A stretch of DNA of 64,000 bases, taken from contig JACPVR010000004.1 in the NCBI GenBank assembly GCA_016197405.1, positions 124,001 to 188,000 on the forward strand, written 5' to 3'. Both the position numbers and the translations under genes were made by a program. Of this stretch, positions 1 to 9,108 are shown one piece after another. How positions within the stretch are numbered: position 1 is the first letter of the stretch; every line of letters begins with the position of its first letter. A model generated the notes under the pieces. The model was not told where the DNA came from. It did not search any database and saw nothing but the letters and a program-made list of their open reading frames with translations. Origin of the DNA: Mycobacterium sp. (GTDB lineage Bacteria > Actinomycetota > Actinomycetes > Mycobacteriales > Mycobacteriaceae).

Positions 1-1054
1 TAATTCGCTCGCGACAGGTGGGTTCCGCTCCCGCTAGTAACGCTTCGATCTTGGCTTCGTTCGTCGGGAGGAGTTTGAGGAAGCGAGTGAACAACCGGCC
101 CTCGTCGGCGTTCGTACCGACGATCAGCGGCACACGGTACGCCTTGCCGTCGCGCATCGCTTGAATGGGCTCGGACGGTAGATAGTCGGTTCCGAATGTG
201 CATCCCACCGGGTAACCGCCAGCAAGGTCCGATGCACTCGTGGTGAGCAAGCGATCGAATGCATTCACCAGTTGAGCCGGACGCGCCGCCAACAGGAGGC
301 GGGCGGGCTCCCGCTCGTCGGCGCAGAGAATGGATGCGAACTTGGCGGCGAACTCCGCGGCCAGCTCCTGGGAGCGGGATAGCGCGCCGGCCGGACTTTG
401 TGAGATAGCCTGTGCGAAAAGCCCTTTCGCCGCTGGCACGGCCAGCAAAGTGGTAACGGCGTGCGCGCCCGCGCTCTCTCCGAAGATCGTCACGTTATCG
501 GGATCGCCGCCGAATGCCGCGATGTTCTCGCGTACCCACCTGAGCGCCGACACGAGGTCACGCAAGTAGAGGTTGTCGTCAATATGGATGTCTGCGGTGG
601 ACAGCGACGACAGGTCGACAGCCCCTAGCGCGCCGAGGCGGTAGTTTGCCGATACGTACACGCAACCGCTGCGGGCAAGCGACGCGCCATCATAGATCGG
701 TGTCGCGGAACTGCCCAGGAAGTACGCCCCGCCGTGAATGAAGAACATCACGGGCAGAGGTCGGTCCGAGCCGCCGTCGGGTGCAACGACATTGAGGGTG
801 AGGCAGTCCTCGCTCATGGGCTGGAACTTGCCCGGACCGACGATGGTGTATCGGCGGGGCTGTGGAGCGCAGTAGCGGAATCGGTGGCAGGGTCGGACGC
901 CGTCCCACGCTTCGACCGGCTGGGGAGCCTTGAACCGCAGCGCGCCGACTGGTGGCTTGGCGTAGGGAATGGAACGCCAGCGATTGACGCCGTCCCGCGT
1001 GAATCCTTCGATGGCGCCCGAGGTGAGTTCGGTGCGGACTGTCTTCGCTGGCAT
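1..1054 (-). CDS. type-B carboxylesterase, 3' end cut off by window
   Basis: Carboxylesterase/para-nitrobenzyl esterase family alpha/beta hydrolase that should hydrolyse carboxylic esters. Visible are the N-terminal family pattern (RSIPYAKPPVG near residue 30), the oxyanion-hole stretch HGGAY at about 107-111, and the nucleophile elbow GESAG with Ser at about 194. At least 351 codons are present; typical members have about 500 residues, so the acid and His of the triad lie beyond the window edge. The ATG at 1054 was chosen because the family N-terminus begins a few residues later. It is transcribed away from the AraC/P450 region. The substrate cannot be told from sequence. Confidence 0.88.
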   Translation of the reverse strand, partial: MPAKTVRTELTSGAIEGFTRDGVNRWRSIPYAKPPVGALRFKAPQPVEAWDGVRPCHRFRYCAPQPRRYTIVGPGKFQPMSEDCLTLNVVAPDGGSDRPLPVMFFIHGGAYFLGSSATPIYDGASLARSGCVYVSANYRLGALGAVDLSSLSTADIHIDDNLYLRDLVSALRWVRENIAAFGGDPDNVTIFGESAGAHAVTTLLAVPAAKGLFAQAISQSPAGALSRSQELAAEFAAKFASILCADEREPARLLLAARPAQLVNAFDRLLTTSASDLAGGYPVGCTFGTDYLPSEPIQAMRDGKAYRVPLIVGTNADEGRLFTRFLKLLPTNEAKIEALLAGAEPTCRERI

Positions 1055-1275
1055 GTATCGACAATAGCGAATGACTATTCACACCAGCGCCCGGCTCTGC
1101 CGTTCAGTCGCCGTGTCGGGCACGGTTTGGCCTGCTACTGATGACTCACTCGACTTCGGTCAGCGGCCTCCACGGCCGTTCGGTGACGTCGTGGCTGATT
1201 CTTAAGCACCGGTTACTTCTTTTCAGAAGAAGAAGCTACCCATGACCGGCTATCTCCGGGCGTGCGGGGACATCC

Positions 1276-2316
1276 TCAGCGTTGTGAGCGTCGGTACTCG
1301 CTCGGAGAGCGGCCGGTCCATCGCTTGAAGGCGTGTGAGAAGTTAGCAAGATCGCCGTATCCGAGCTCGGTCGCGATCTGGCTTGCCGACATTGATCGGG
1401 TGATTAACAGCATCATCGCGCTCTCCCGCAGACACGACTGGCGCAACTCGCGAAACGTGGTGCCCTCTTCGGCGAGCCGGCGTTTGAGTGTGCTGGTGGA
1501 TACCGAGAGTTCGTCTGCGACCCGCTGGCAACTTCGCTGTCCGGGATCCTCGTCCAACAACCGTCTCACCTTCTTGGAGAAGGACGTGGCTCCGCTCTGC
1601 TCGTCGAGGGTCCGCCTCAGCTCGGCGACGGCGAGTCGATACGCAAGGGGATCGGAGAACCGGCACACTTCATTGAGCGCGTTGACGGGAACATGAAGGT
1701 AGGACATCGGTGCGTCAAAGAACAGGCGCCCGGCTAGTACCATCTCTGCCGCGAGTTTGTTCAGGGAGACCGGCGCTGACCAACTCAAGTGGAGCGTGAC
1801 GGTCAGCGCGTCACTGACGAGCATGTCCAGCAGTCGTAACAACGCCGAGCCGGTATATGTGACTGCTAAGCAGTCCAGGGCCCGATCGCCTGTGTGCCCC
1901 CAGAGCCCGACGGTGAGACCTTGGTCGTTTGGACGGAATTGTGCATTGATCGCCGTGGTGATCAACGGTAGATAGGTGAGCAGCTCGACGATCTCGGCTA
2001 CCGAGCCTGCGCTGACCAGCGGGACGCTCAACGGGCCGAAAGATGTCAACTGTGCCTGTCCTGCAAACGAGAAGCCGAGCAGGGTTGCCCGGTCGACGTC
2101 TAGATCGGGGTACAGATCGCGAAACCACCGCAGTGGCGCCTGGACATCGTGCTGCATCAGCGTCGCCTCGTCGGTTCCCTCGCGCGCCATGATGGTGCGA
2201 AGCCGCGCGACGGCGTCCGGGTCGAGTGCCTGGCTCTCCAGCATTTGCACGAACGCGACCGGAGGCACACCGGCGTTGCTGAACTTCACCGATCGTGCCC
2301 CCTGAGCCCAATCCAC
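1276..2316 (-). CDS. AraC-family transcriptional regulator
   Basis: 346-residue AraC/XylS regulator. The N-terminal ~210 residues resemble the arabinose-binding-type sensor domain of the OruR/ArgR-like mycobacterial AraC proteins. The last ~100 residues hold the two helix-turn-helix units, ending with the usual signature (ATELGYGDLANFSHAFKRW, then GRSPSEYR). It is divergent from the ferredoxin-P450 operon with 95 bases between the start codons. That is the classic arrangement for a local activator, and CYP153 alkane operons often carry an AraC regulator beside them. By inference it senses an alkane or an oxidised derivative. The family is certain; the effector is unknown. Confidence 0.9.
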   Translation of the reverse strand: MDWAQGARSVKFSNAGVPPVAFVQMLESQALDPDAVARLRTIMAREGTDEATLMQHDVQAPLRWFRDLYPDLDVDRATLLGFSFAGQAQLTSFGPLSVPLVSAGSVAEIVELLTYLPLITTAINAQFRPNDQGLTVGLWGHTGDRALDCLAVTYTGSALLRLLDMLVSDALTVTLHLSWSAPVSLNKLAAEMVLAGRLFFDAPMSYLHVPVNALNEVCRFSDPLAYRLAVAELRRTLDEQSGATSFSKKVRRLLDEDPGQRSCQRVADELSVSTSTLKRRLAEEGTTFRELRQSCLRESAMMLLITRSMSASQIATELGYGDLANFSHAFKRWTGRSPSEYRRSQR

Positions 2317-2411
2317 AAGTTCCTGATCCGCGCAAACATAGCGGAAGCGCTCGGATTGGACAATCCTGTTAACAAGTATTCACATTCAGGGCAACTTAAG
2401 AGGAGTCGGTA
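2317..2411. promoter_or_regulatory. divergent promoter region, araC-type regulator / ferredoxin-P450 operon
   Basis: A 95-base divergent gap. On the plus strand a TTGGAC (2356-2361) could serve as a -35 box with a poor -10 (TATTCA, 2377-2382, spacing only 15). A weak core promoter of this kind would fit activator dependence. A good ribosome-binding site (AGAGGAG, just before 2412) serves the ferredoxin start. I do not see a clear AraC operator repeat. Confidence 0.4.
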
Positions 2412-2732
2412 ATGGCCGTTGTCACTTTTGTCTCCCACGACGGCGACAAGCACCAGGTGCCTCTCGATGAAGGCCAGTCACTCATGCAGGTCGCGACCAA
2501 CAATGCAGTGCCTGGCATCGACGGCGACTGCGGAGGCGAAGCGGCGTGCGGTACCTGCCACGTCGTCGTCGATCCGCAGTGGTCCGATCAGGTCGGCTCC
2601 TCCGGCGTCGGCGAAGAGGAGATGCTCGCGATGAACCCCGAGCGTCAGCCGACCTCTCGGCTGTCCTGCCAGATGACGGCCTCCGAGGCATGGGACGGCT
2701 TGATCGTCCATCTGCCGGAGTTCCAGATGTGA
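2412..2732 (+). CDS. 2Fe-2S ferredoxin (P450 redox partner)
   Basis: 106-residue adrenodoxin/putidaredoxin-type ferredoxin. The four cluster ligands are Cys40, Cys46, Cys49 and Cys86 in the C-x5-C-x2-C-x36-C pattern, and the length is normal for the family. It should shuttle single electrons from the FAD reductase (4143-5345) to the P450 that starts 22 bases downstream. An AGAGGAG ribosome-binding site precedes the ATG. It is the first gene of the ferredoxin-P450-reductase operon, so the complete class I electron chain is encoded together. Confidence 0.95.
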   Translation: MAVVTFVSHDGDKHQVPLDEGQSLMQVATNNAVPGIDGDCGGEAACGTCHVVVDPQWSDQVGSSGVGEEEMLAMNPERQPTSRLSCQMTASEAWDGLIVHLPEFQM

Positions 2733-2754
2733 CGACGAAGGGAAGTGGTCAAAC

Positions 2755-4146
2755 ATGGTAAAAATCTCTGAAAAGGTCGCCGAGAAAGTTCAGGCGACCA
2801 TCCCGATCGACCTGCAGATTCAAGGTGCACACGCCTACGACAAAACTCGGCGTTGGGTGACCGGTACGAACGGGAAGAAACTCTTTGTAGAGCGTCCTAT
2901 TCCGCCGGCCGAGGAGGTCGAACTCGCCGACATCGATCTCAGCAATCCTTTTCTCTATCGCCAGGGGCGCTGGCAGTCATACTACGAGCGCCTGCGTAAC
3001 GAAGCTCCGGTCCATTATCAGCGGCACAGTGCCTTCGGCCCGTTTTGGTCCGTCACCCGGCATGCCGACATCGTGGCCGTCGACAAGAATCATGAGGTCT
3101 TCTCCGCTGAGCCATTGATCGTCATCGGGGTGCCGCCCCGCTTCCTGGATATCAAGATGTTCATCGCGATGGATCCACCACGCCACGACCTGCAGCGGGC
3201 GGCTGTCCAAGGGGTGGTCGCACCCAAGAACCTACGGGAAATGGAGGGTCTGATTCGCTCGCGCGTAAGGGAGGTGCTGGATAACCTCCCCGTGGATCAG
3301 CCGTTCGACTGGGTTCACGACGTCTCGATCGAGCTGACCGCTCGAATGCTTGCGACCCTGCTGGACTTTCCGTACGAGCAGCGTCGCAAGCTTGTCGAGT
3401 GGTCGGATCTGGCAACCTCGATGGAGCAAACCAACGGCGGTCCCTCGGACCTTGACGAGACGTTCGTCGGCATGCGCGCCATGGCCCGAGATCTCAGCCG
3501 GCACTGGCACGACAAGGCGGCCCGGACCGGTGCCGGAGAAGAGCCTGGGTTCGATCTGATCACCATGCTGCAGAGCAATGAAAGCACCAAAGACCTGATC
3601 GACCGGCCGATGGAGTTCTTGGGCAACCTTCTGCTGCTGATCGTCGGAGGCAACGACACGACCCGGAACTCGATGAGCGGCGGCGTTCTCGCGTTGAACC
3701 GCTACCCGGACCAGTTCGAGAAGCTGAAAGCAAATCCCGACCTGATCCCCAACATGAACTCCGAGATTATCCGATGGCAGACGCCACTCGCCTACATGCG
3801 CCGGATCGCCAAGGCCGACACCATGCTGAATGGTCAGTTCATTCGCAAGGGTGACAAGGTCGTGATGTGGTACGCATCGGGAAACCGCGATGAGCGCGTA
3901 TTCGATCGGCCCGACGACTTCATCATCGACCGGGACAACGCCCGCAACCACATCTCTTTCGGGTTCGGCGTCCACCGCTGTATGGGCAACCGGTTGGCCG
4001 AGATGCAGTTGCGGATCCTGTGGGAGGAGCTGCTTCCTCGTTTCGAGAAGATCGAGGTCATTGGTGAGCCCGAATACGTGCAATCCAACTTCGTCAGGGG
4101 AATCAGCAAGCTGATGGTCCGCCTCACCCCGAAAGCCGGCGCATGA
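2755..4146 (+). CDS. cytochrome P450, CYP153A-type alkane omega-hydroxylase
   Basis: 463-residue soluble bacterial P450. It shows the I-helix oxygen-activation motif GGNDTT (298-303), the K-helix E-x-x-R (337-340) and the heme loop FGFGVHRCMG with ligand Cys409. Long stretches (FIAMDPPRHDLQR, VVAPKNL, IVGGNDTTRNSMSGG, RWQTPLAYMRR, VVMWYASGNRDER) are those I know from CYP153A enzymes, which hydroxylate medium-chain alkanes and fatty acids at the terminal carbon. The ~45-residue N-terminal extension matches the longer proteobacterial-like CYP153A forms rather than the 420-residue CYP153A6. Its stop overlaps the reductase start by four bases. The CYP153 family is confident; chain-length preference is not readable. 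Confidence 0.93.
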   Translation: MVKISEKVAEKVQATIPIDLQIQGAHAYDKTRRWVTGTNGKKLFVERPIPPAEEVELADIDLSNPFLYRQGRWQSYYERLRNEAPVHYQRHSAFGPFWSVTRHADIVAVDKNHEVFSAEPLIVIGVPPRFLDIKMFIAMDPPRHDLQRAAVQGVVAPKNLREMEGLIRSRVREVLDNLPVDQPFDWVHDVSIELTARMLATLLDFPYEQRRKLVEWSDLATSMEQTNGGPSDLDETFVGMRAMARDLSRHWHDKAARTGAGEEPGFDLITMLQSNESTKDLIDRPMEFLGNLLLLIVGGNDTTRNSMSGGVLALNRYPDQFEKLKANPDLIPNMNSEIIRWQTPLAYMRRIAKADTMLNGQFIRKGDKVVMWYASGNRDERVFDRPDDFIIDRDNARNHISFGFGVHRCMGNRLAEMQLRILWEELLPRFEKIEVIGEPEYVQSNFVRGISKLMVRLTPKAGA

Positions 4147-5345
4147 CTTTGCATCGAGCGGTCATCGTGGGCGCCAGCCACGCGGGCGCCCAACTGGCGG
4201 CCAGCCTTCGTCAAGAAGGATGGGACGGCGAGATCGTCCTCGTCGGCAATGAATCGGCAGCGCCCTACCAACGCCCTCCGCTGTCGAAGGCATATCTGGC
4301 CGGGAACTGCACAGTCGACAAGCTCGCGATCCGCAGCGCCGAGTTTTACACAAAGCTGCGAATCGAAGTTCTGGATGCGACGGTGGAGGCAATCGATCGC
4401 GCAGCGGGTCACCTCTCGCTGAGCACCGGCGAGGTGCTGCCCTACGACAGGCTCGCGCTGTGCACGGGCGCGCGCCCCCGTCGGCTCTCCACCCCAGGCG
4501 CCGACCTGGCCGGAGTCTTCTACCTACGCACCGCGGCGGACGTCGAGATGATCCGAGACGCCACCAGACCGGGGCGTCGAGCCGTGATCATCGGCGGCGG
4601 TTACATCGGATTGGAGACGGCTGCCTCCTTGCGTGCGTTGGGTCTAGAGGTCACCGTGCTCGAGGCGACGGAGCGCGTCCTCGAACGGGTGACCGCCCCG
4701 GAGGTATCGGCGTTCTTCGACCGGATCCACCGGGAGGCGGGCGTCAACATCCAGACGGGCGCGCGGGTCGAGGCTCTGTCTGGCGACGGCAAAGTCGGCG
4801 AAGTAGTCCTGGCCGGTGGCGAATCGATTTCCGCCGACCTCGTCATTGTCGGCATCGGCGTTGAGCCGAACACCGAGCTCGCCGCTGCCGCGGGCTTGGT
4901 CGTCGACAACGGCGTCGTGATCGACGACCAAGCCCAGACCAGCGACTCCGCCATCATGGCCGCCGGGGACTGCGTCAGCCACGACATGGCTCGTTACGGC
5001 CGCCGTATACGTCTGGAGTCCGTGCCCAGTGCGGCCGAGCAGGCCAAAGTCGCGGCGGCGACTTTGTGCGGGAAGTCCAAGAAGATATCAGCGCTGCCTT
5101 GGTTTTGGTCAGATCAATACGACCTCAAGCTCCAGATCGCGGGTCTCAACACCGGGTACGACGAGGTGGTCCTCAGCGGCGACCCGACCCGCGACCGCGA
5201 CTTCACCTGCTTCTACCTGCGTGCCGGCGAGCTCATCGCCGCCGACTGCATCAATCGCCCCCGCGACTTCATGTTCAGCAAGCGGGTCATTACGCAGCAG
5301 GTCCCCGTCGAACGGGCCGAACTCATGCTCGCCGGCTCGGTCTGA
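4143..5345 (+). CDS. FAD/NADH-dependent ferredoxin reductase
   Basis: 400-residue reductase of the putidaredoxin/rubredoxin reductase family (pyridine nucleotide-disulphide oxidoreductase fold). The FAD-binding dinucleotide fold starts at residue ~7 (IVGASHAGAQLA), the NAD(P)H-binding fold is at ~150 (IIGGGYIGLETAASL), and the second FAD motif is near 280 (AAGDC). It should pass electrons from NAD(P)H to the ferredoxin encoded two genes upstream. The ATGA overlap with the P450 implies translational coupling. Confidence 0.93.
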   Translation: MTLHRAVIVGASHAGAQLAASLRQEGWDGEIVLVGNESAAPYQRPPLSKAYLAGNCTVDKLAIRSAEFYTKLRIEVLDATVEAIDRAAGHLSLSTGEVLPYDRLALCTGARPRRLSTPGADLAGVFYLRTAADVEMIRDATRPGRRAVIIGGGYIGLETAASLRALGLEVTVLEATERVLERVTAPEVSAFFDRIHREAGVNIQTGARVEALSGDGKVGEVVLAGGESISADLVIVGIGVEPNTELAAAAGLVVDNGVVIDDQAQTSDSAIMAAGDCVSHDMARYGRRIRLESVPSAAEQAKVAAATLCGKSKKISALPWFWSDQYDLKLQIAGLNTGYDEVVLSGDPTRDRDFTCFYLRAGELIAADCINRPRDFMFSKRVITQQVPVERAELMLAGSV

Positions 5346-5544
5346 GGTCATGGCTGCATGGGCGATGGGACGGCGACTGCGATTGCGACGCGTGTGTCGG
5401 AGACGAACGTCAGCGAGAACCGCCATCCAACTCCGCTGGCCGCGGGGACTGGCTAGCGGATGCCGCCGGGCACCTCGGCGGTGTTACCGCAGCGCATCAG
5501 AAGCTAGTGGAGGTCGCCAACAGGCGTGACGATTTTTGCGGGGG

Positions 5545-5568
5545 GAGCATCGTCTTGAGTCGATGCTC
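5545..5568. repeat. inverted repeat between reductase and SCP2 gene
   Basis: Perfect 8-base inverted repeat GAGCATCG / CGATGCTC with an 8-base loop, lying 36 bases before the SCP2-protein start in the 259-base gap after the reductase. No T-run follows, so it is not a typical terminator. It could be an operator for the downstream lipid-activation genes or an mRNA processing/attenuation hairpin. Confidence 0.4.
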
Positions 5569-5604
5569 GCGACTGTTCTGTTCTGACAACGAGATTGGTG
5601 GAGA

Positions 5605-6021
5605 TTGACGGTGGCGGTATTCAAGGACGAGGACGAGGTCTATGCCTTCTTGGGTGGGATCTTTCAACGGGGCTTGGAGAAGGAGGGACTGGCGGACAAG
5701 CTCGCAAATTCGGGTGTGGTGTTACGGGTGCACTACACCGATCCGGACGCGGTGGTAACGGTGGACATGCCGAAGAAGGTGGTGGAGACCGGAGCGGCCA
5801 GTACCGCGGTGCCCAACGTGGAGTTGTTCATGTCGGCGGACACTGGAAACAAGTTCTGGCTGGGCAAGGTGAACCTGACGATGGCGATGGCCAAGGGGAC
5901 GGTGCGCGCAAAGGGCCCGGTGCCGAAGTTGATCAAGTTGATTCCGCAGGCCAAGAATCTGTTCCCCGAGTACCGGTTGATGCTGCAGAGTCAGGATCGG
6001 CAGGACCTCATCGATGCGTGA
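5605..6021 (+). CDS. SCP2 sterol-transfer family protein
   Basis: 138-residue protein of the SCP-2 sterol-binding/lipid-transfer fold, comparable in length to stand-alone SCP2 proteins. The characteristic C-terminal pattern of a hydrophobic strand and helix (KFWLGKVNLTMAMAKG, then KGPVPKLIKLIPQAK) is present. A TTG start at 5605 is used here; a GTG at 5611 would also fit the GGTGGAG ribosome-binding site. It lies between the P450 operon and an acyl-CoA synthetase, so it plausibly carries hydrophobic substrate or product (alkane, alcohol, fatty acid) among these enzymes. Confidence 0.8.
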   Translation: MTVAVFKDEDEVYAFLGGIFQRGLEKEGLADKLANSGVVLRVHYTDPDAVVTVDMPKKVVETGAASTAVPNVELFMSADTGNKFWLGKVNLTMAMAKGTVRAKGPVPKLIKLIPQAKNLFPEYRLMLQSQDRQDLIDA

Positions 6022-6039
6022 CCGTCGCCTCATCAAGGG

Positions 6040-7686
6040 TTGTCGGGCGGGCTCTCGATGAGGAGCACGATGCAGGACGTTGCGTTGACGGTGCCCGCGA
6101 TCGTGGCCCATGCTGCGGCAGTCCATGGCGATCGCGAGGTGTTGACCGCACGCGGACCCCAACAGATCTCTGGGGTGTCGTATCATGAGTTGGGGCAGCG
6201 TGCGGCGCGGTTGGCGAATGCGTTGCGCGAGATAGGCATTTGTGGAGACGAGCGTGTCGCGACGCTGCAGTGGAGCAACCAGGAGCACCTGGACTGTTAC
6301 GCGGCGGTGCCGTCGATGGGTGCGGTGCTACATACGTTGAATCTGCGGCTGCCACCTGAACAGCTGACGTGGATCGCCAATCATGCCGAAGATCAGGTGA
6401 TCATCGTCGACGGTACGGTGCTGAACCTGTTGGCGGCGGCGTTGCCGTCGATGACCTCGGTGCGCACGGTGCTGGTGACCGGCACGGGTGATCTTACCGC
6501 AGTGCAGGGCTGCGGAAAGGACGTCCTTCGCTACGACGATGTGGTGGCAGCCCAGCCGAGCACGTTCGACTGGCCCGACGTCGACGAGCAGTCGGCCGCA
6601 GCGATGTGCTACACGAGCGGTACTACCGGGCACCCGAAAGGCGTTGTCTACAGCCACCGTTCGACGTGGTTGCACTCTCAATCGGCGTGCACCTCGAACG
6701 CCTTGGGCATCGGTCATGACGACACGGTGTTGGCGATCGTTCCGATGTTCCACGCTAATGCCTGGGGGTTGCCGTATGCGGCGATGATGGCGGGGGCGCA
6801 GCTTCTGCTGCCTGACCGTTTCCTGCAGGCGGGGCCATTGGTGGAGATGATCGAGGCGGCCCGGCCCACGATGGCGGGCGCTGTGCCGACGATCTGGACC
6901 GATGTCTTGCACTACCTGCGCGACAATCCCGGCCACGACGTGAGTTCGCTGGAGATGGTGGCGTGCGGTGGTTCGGCGGTTCCGAGGTCGTTGATGACTG
7001 CCTATGACGAACTGGGCATCCGAATCGTGCAGGCCTGGGGGATGACTGAGACCTCCCCGCTGGCTGCGGTCGCTCTGCCGCGGAACACCGACACCCCGGA
7101 GAGGTCCCTTTACCTGCGGGGAACCCAAGGCAGGGTAGTGGCCGGTGTGCAGGCGCGCATCGTTGATGACAGCGGTGCAGAACAACCTTGGGACGGACTG
7201 TCGGTGGGGGAGATTCAGATCCGCGGCCCGTGGATCACTCAGTCCTATTACGAGCATGACAGTCCGGCGGTGTCGCCGGACGGTTGGTTATGCACCGGGG
7301 ATGTCGGGACCATCAGCGCCGATGCGTTCATCACTCTCACCGACCGCGCCAAAGACGTGATCAAGTCTGGAGGGGAGTGGATCTCCTCGGTGGAATTGGA
7401 GAACGAGTTGGCCGCTCACCCTGCAGTACGCACCGCCACGGTGATTGGAGTGCCCGACGACAAGTGGCAGGAACGGCCGCTGGCAGTGGTGGTCCTGGCC
7501 GCTGACTGCACCGCCACCGCTGCGGAGTTGACTGAGTTCCTGCGTGCACGGGTGGCCAAGTGGTGGCTACCGGAACGGTGGGCGTTCGTCGCCGACGTTC
7601 CGTTGACGTCTACTGGCAAGTTCGACAAGAAGAAGCTGCGCCGCCAGCATGCCGACGGTGAGCTCGCCGTCGAGACGCTGGCGTGA
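6040..7686 (+). CDS. fatty-acid/medium-chain acyl-CoA synthetase (FadD-like)
   Basis: 548-residue AMP-forming acyl-CoA ligase of the ANL superfamily. The P-loop-like A3 motif ([12 protein letters not shown]) lies near residue 190, the A5 region ([13 protein letters not shown], here [10 protein letters not shown]) near 330, and the hinge/A8 segment ([13 protein letters not shown]) near 440. The A10 lysine is in [11 protein letters not shown] near the end. It converts a carboxylic acid plus ATP and CoA to acyl-CoA, AMP and PPi. The start is TTG 6040 or, perhaps better, ATG 6058. Position after CYP153A and SCP2 genes suggests activation of the fatty acid produced from alkane. Confidence 0.88.
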   Translation: MSGGLSMRSTMQDVALTVPAIVAHAAAVHGDREVLTARGPQQISGVSYHELGQRAARLANALREIGICGDERVATLQWSNQEHLDCYAAVPSMGAVLHTLNLRLPPEQLTWIANHAEDQVIIVDGTVLNLLAAALPSMTSVRTVLVTGTGDLTAVQGCGKDVLRYDDVVAAQPSTFDWPDVDEQSAAAMCYTSGTTGHPKGVVYSHRSTWLHSQSACTSNALGIGHDDTVLAIVPMFHANAWGLPYAAMMAGAQLLLPDRFLQAGPLVEMIEAARPTMAGAVPTIWTDVLHYLRDNPGHDVSSLEMVACGGSAVPRSLMTAYDELGIRIVQAWGMTETSPLAAVALPRNTDTPERSLYLRGTQGRVVAGVQARIVDDSGAEQPWDGLSVGEIQIRGPWITQSYYEHDSPAVSPDGWLCTGDVGTISADAFITLTDRAKDVIKSGGEWISSVELENELAAHPAVRTATVIGVPDDKWQERPLAVVVLAADCTATAAELTEFLRARVAKWWLPERWAFVADVPLTSTGKFDKKKLRRQHADGELAVETLA

Positions 7687-7731
7687 ACCATCCACTGCTA
7701 CGGAAGCACCGACGTTGAGGAGAGGACACAC

Positions 7732-8838
7732 ATGAAAACACGCGCTGCCGTGCTCTGGGGCTTGGGAGAGAAGTGGGAGGTTGATGAGATCGAGCTGGAT
7801 CCGCCCGGTGCGGATGAAGTGCTGGTCCGGTTGACCGCCAGCGGGTTGTGCCATTCAGACGAACACCTGGTGACCGGTGATCTGCCGTTTCCGCTGCCCG
7901 TCGTCGGTGGTCATGAAGGCGCCGGCACCGTGGTCGAGGTGGGTGCAGGTGTCGAGGACCTGGCCGAGGGCGATTCGGTCATCCTGACGTTCCTGCCGTC
8001 TTGCGGGCACTGCTCTTACTGCGCGCGCGGGATGGGAAACCTGTGCGACATGGGTGCGGCGATCATGATGGGACCCCAGATCGACGGCACCTACCGCTTC
8101 CATGCCCGCGGCGAGGATGTCGGCCAGATGTGCTTGCTGGGCACGTTCTCGGAATACACCGTGGTGCCGAAGGCCTCCTTGGTCAAGGTTGACCACGGGA
8201 CACCGTTGGACAAGGCGGCCTTGATCGGTTGCGGTGTCACGACCGGTTACGGCTCGGCGGTACGCACCGGTGACGTGCGCGCCGGGGATACCGTGGTCGT
8301 GATCGGCGCCGGCGGCATCGGCATGAATGCGATCCAAGGCGCCCGCATCGCTGGCGCGTTGACCATCGTGGCTGTCGACCCAGTGGAGTTCAAGCGCGAA
8401 CAAGCTGGCGGTTTCGGCGCGACGCATGCCGTTGCCACCATCGATGAGGCCTGGTCACTGATCAGCGACATCACCCGTGGCAAACTCGCCGACGTCTGCG
8501 TCTTGACCACCGACGTCGCCGAAGGGGCCTACACCGCTGAGGCGCTATCACTGGTCGGTAAACGCGGCCGTGTGGTCATTACCGCGATCGGACACCCCGA
8601 AGACACGTCGATGTCGGGCTCGCTGCTGGAATTAACGCTGTATGAAAAGCAGATCCGCGGTGCCCTCTACGGCTCGTCCAACGCCGCCCACGACATCCCG
8701 CGGCTCGTCGAACTCTACAACTCCGGACAACTCAAACTCGACGAGCTGATCACCCGTGAGTACACCCTCGATGAGATCAATGAGGGCTACGACGACATGC
8801 GGTCAGGCCGCAACATCCGAGGACTCATCCGATTCTGA
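7732..8838 (+). CDS. zinc-dependent (NDMA-type) alcohol dehydrogenase
   Basis: 368-residue medium-chain dehydrogenase. Catalytic zinc/proton-relay residues are seen at Cys40-His41 and His61-Glu62. The structural zinc site has Cys91, Cys94, Cys97 and Cys105, and the nucleotide fold motif GAGGIG lies near residue 190. The overall sequence fits the actinobacterial family of alcohol dehydrogenases with tightly bound NAD that are assayed with NDMA (AdhB/AdhD-like). It should oxidise the primary alcohol produced by the P450. A GAGGAG ribosome-binding site precedes the ATG. Same strand as, and 45 bases after, the CoA ligase. Confidence 0.88.
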   Translation: MKTRAAVLWGLGEKWEVDEIELDPPGADEVLVRLTASGLCHSDEHLVTGDLPFPLPVVGGHEGAGTVVEVGAGVEDLAEGDSVILTFLPSCGHCSYCARGMGNLCDMGAAIMMGPQIDGTYRFHARGEDVGQMCLLGTFSEYTVVPKASLVKVDHGTPLDKAALIGCGVTTGYGSAVRTGDVRAGDTVVVIGAGGIGMNAIQGARIAGALTIVAVDPVEFKREQAGGFGATHAVATIDEAWSLISDITRGKLADVCVLTTDVAEGAYTAEALSLVGKRGRVVITAIGHPEDTSMSGSLLELTLYEKQIRGALYGSSNAAHDIPRLVELYNSGQLKLDELITREYTLDEINEGYDDMRSGRNIRGLIRF

Positions 8839-9108
8839 CAGAGCACCGAAAGCAGGGAAGCGCAAAACGGCACCAAGCGAGCTCAGTACAACGATGGCGA
8901 TGCTGCGGGTCAGGGGCTCTCACCGTTGACGCTTTGATGCGGATAGCGATCGAAAGCAATGTTTCCCATAGTCATAGGCGGTCGAGCTGCGCGGGTGAGA
9001 TTGGCTGCGGTCGACCAGTTCTGGCACCTACCGCCAGCCGCGACGCCTTGATGGAACGTAGCTTTCGATGAGTCTTAACAGTGCTATTGGACAAGAGAGG
9101 AAGCGGCG

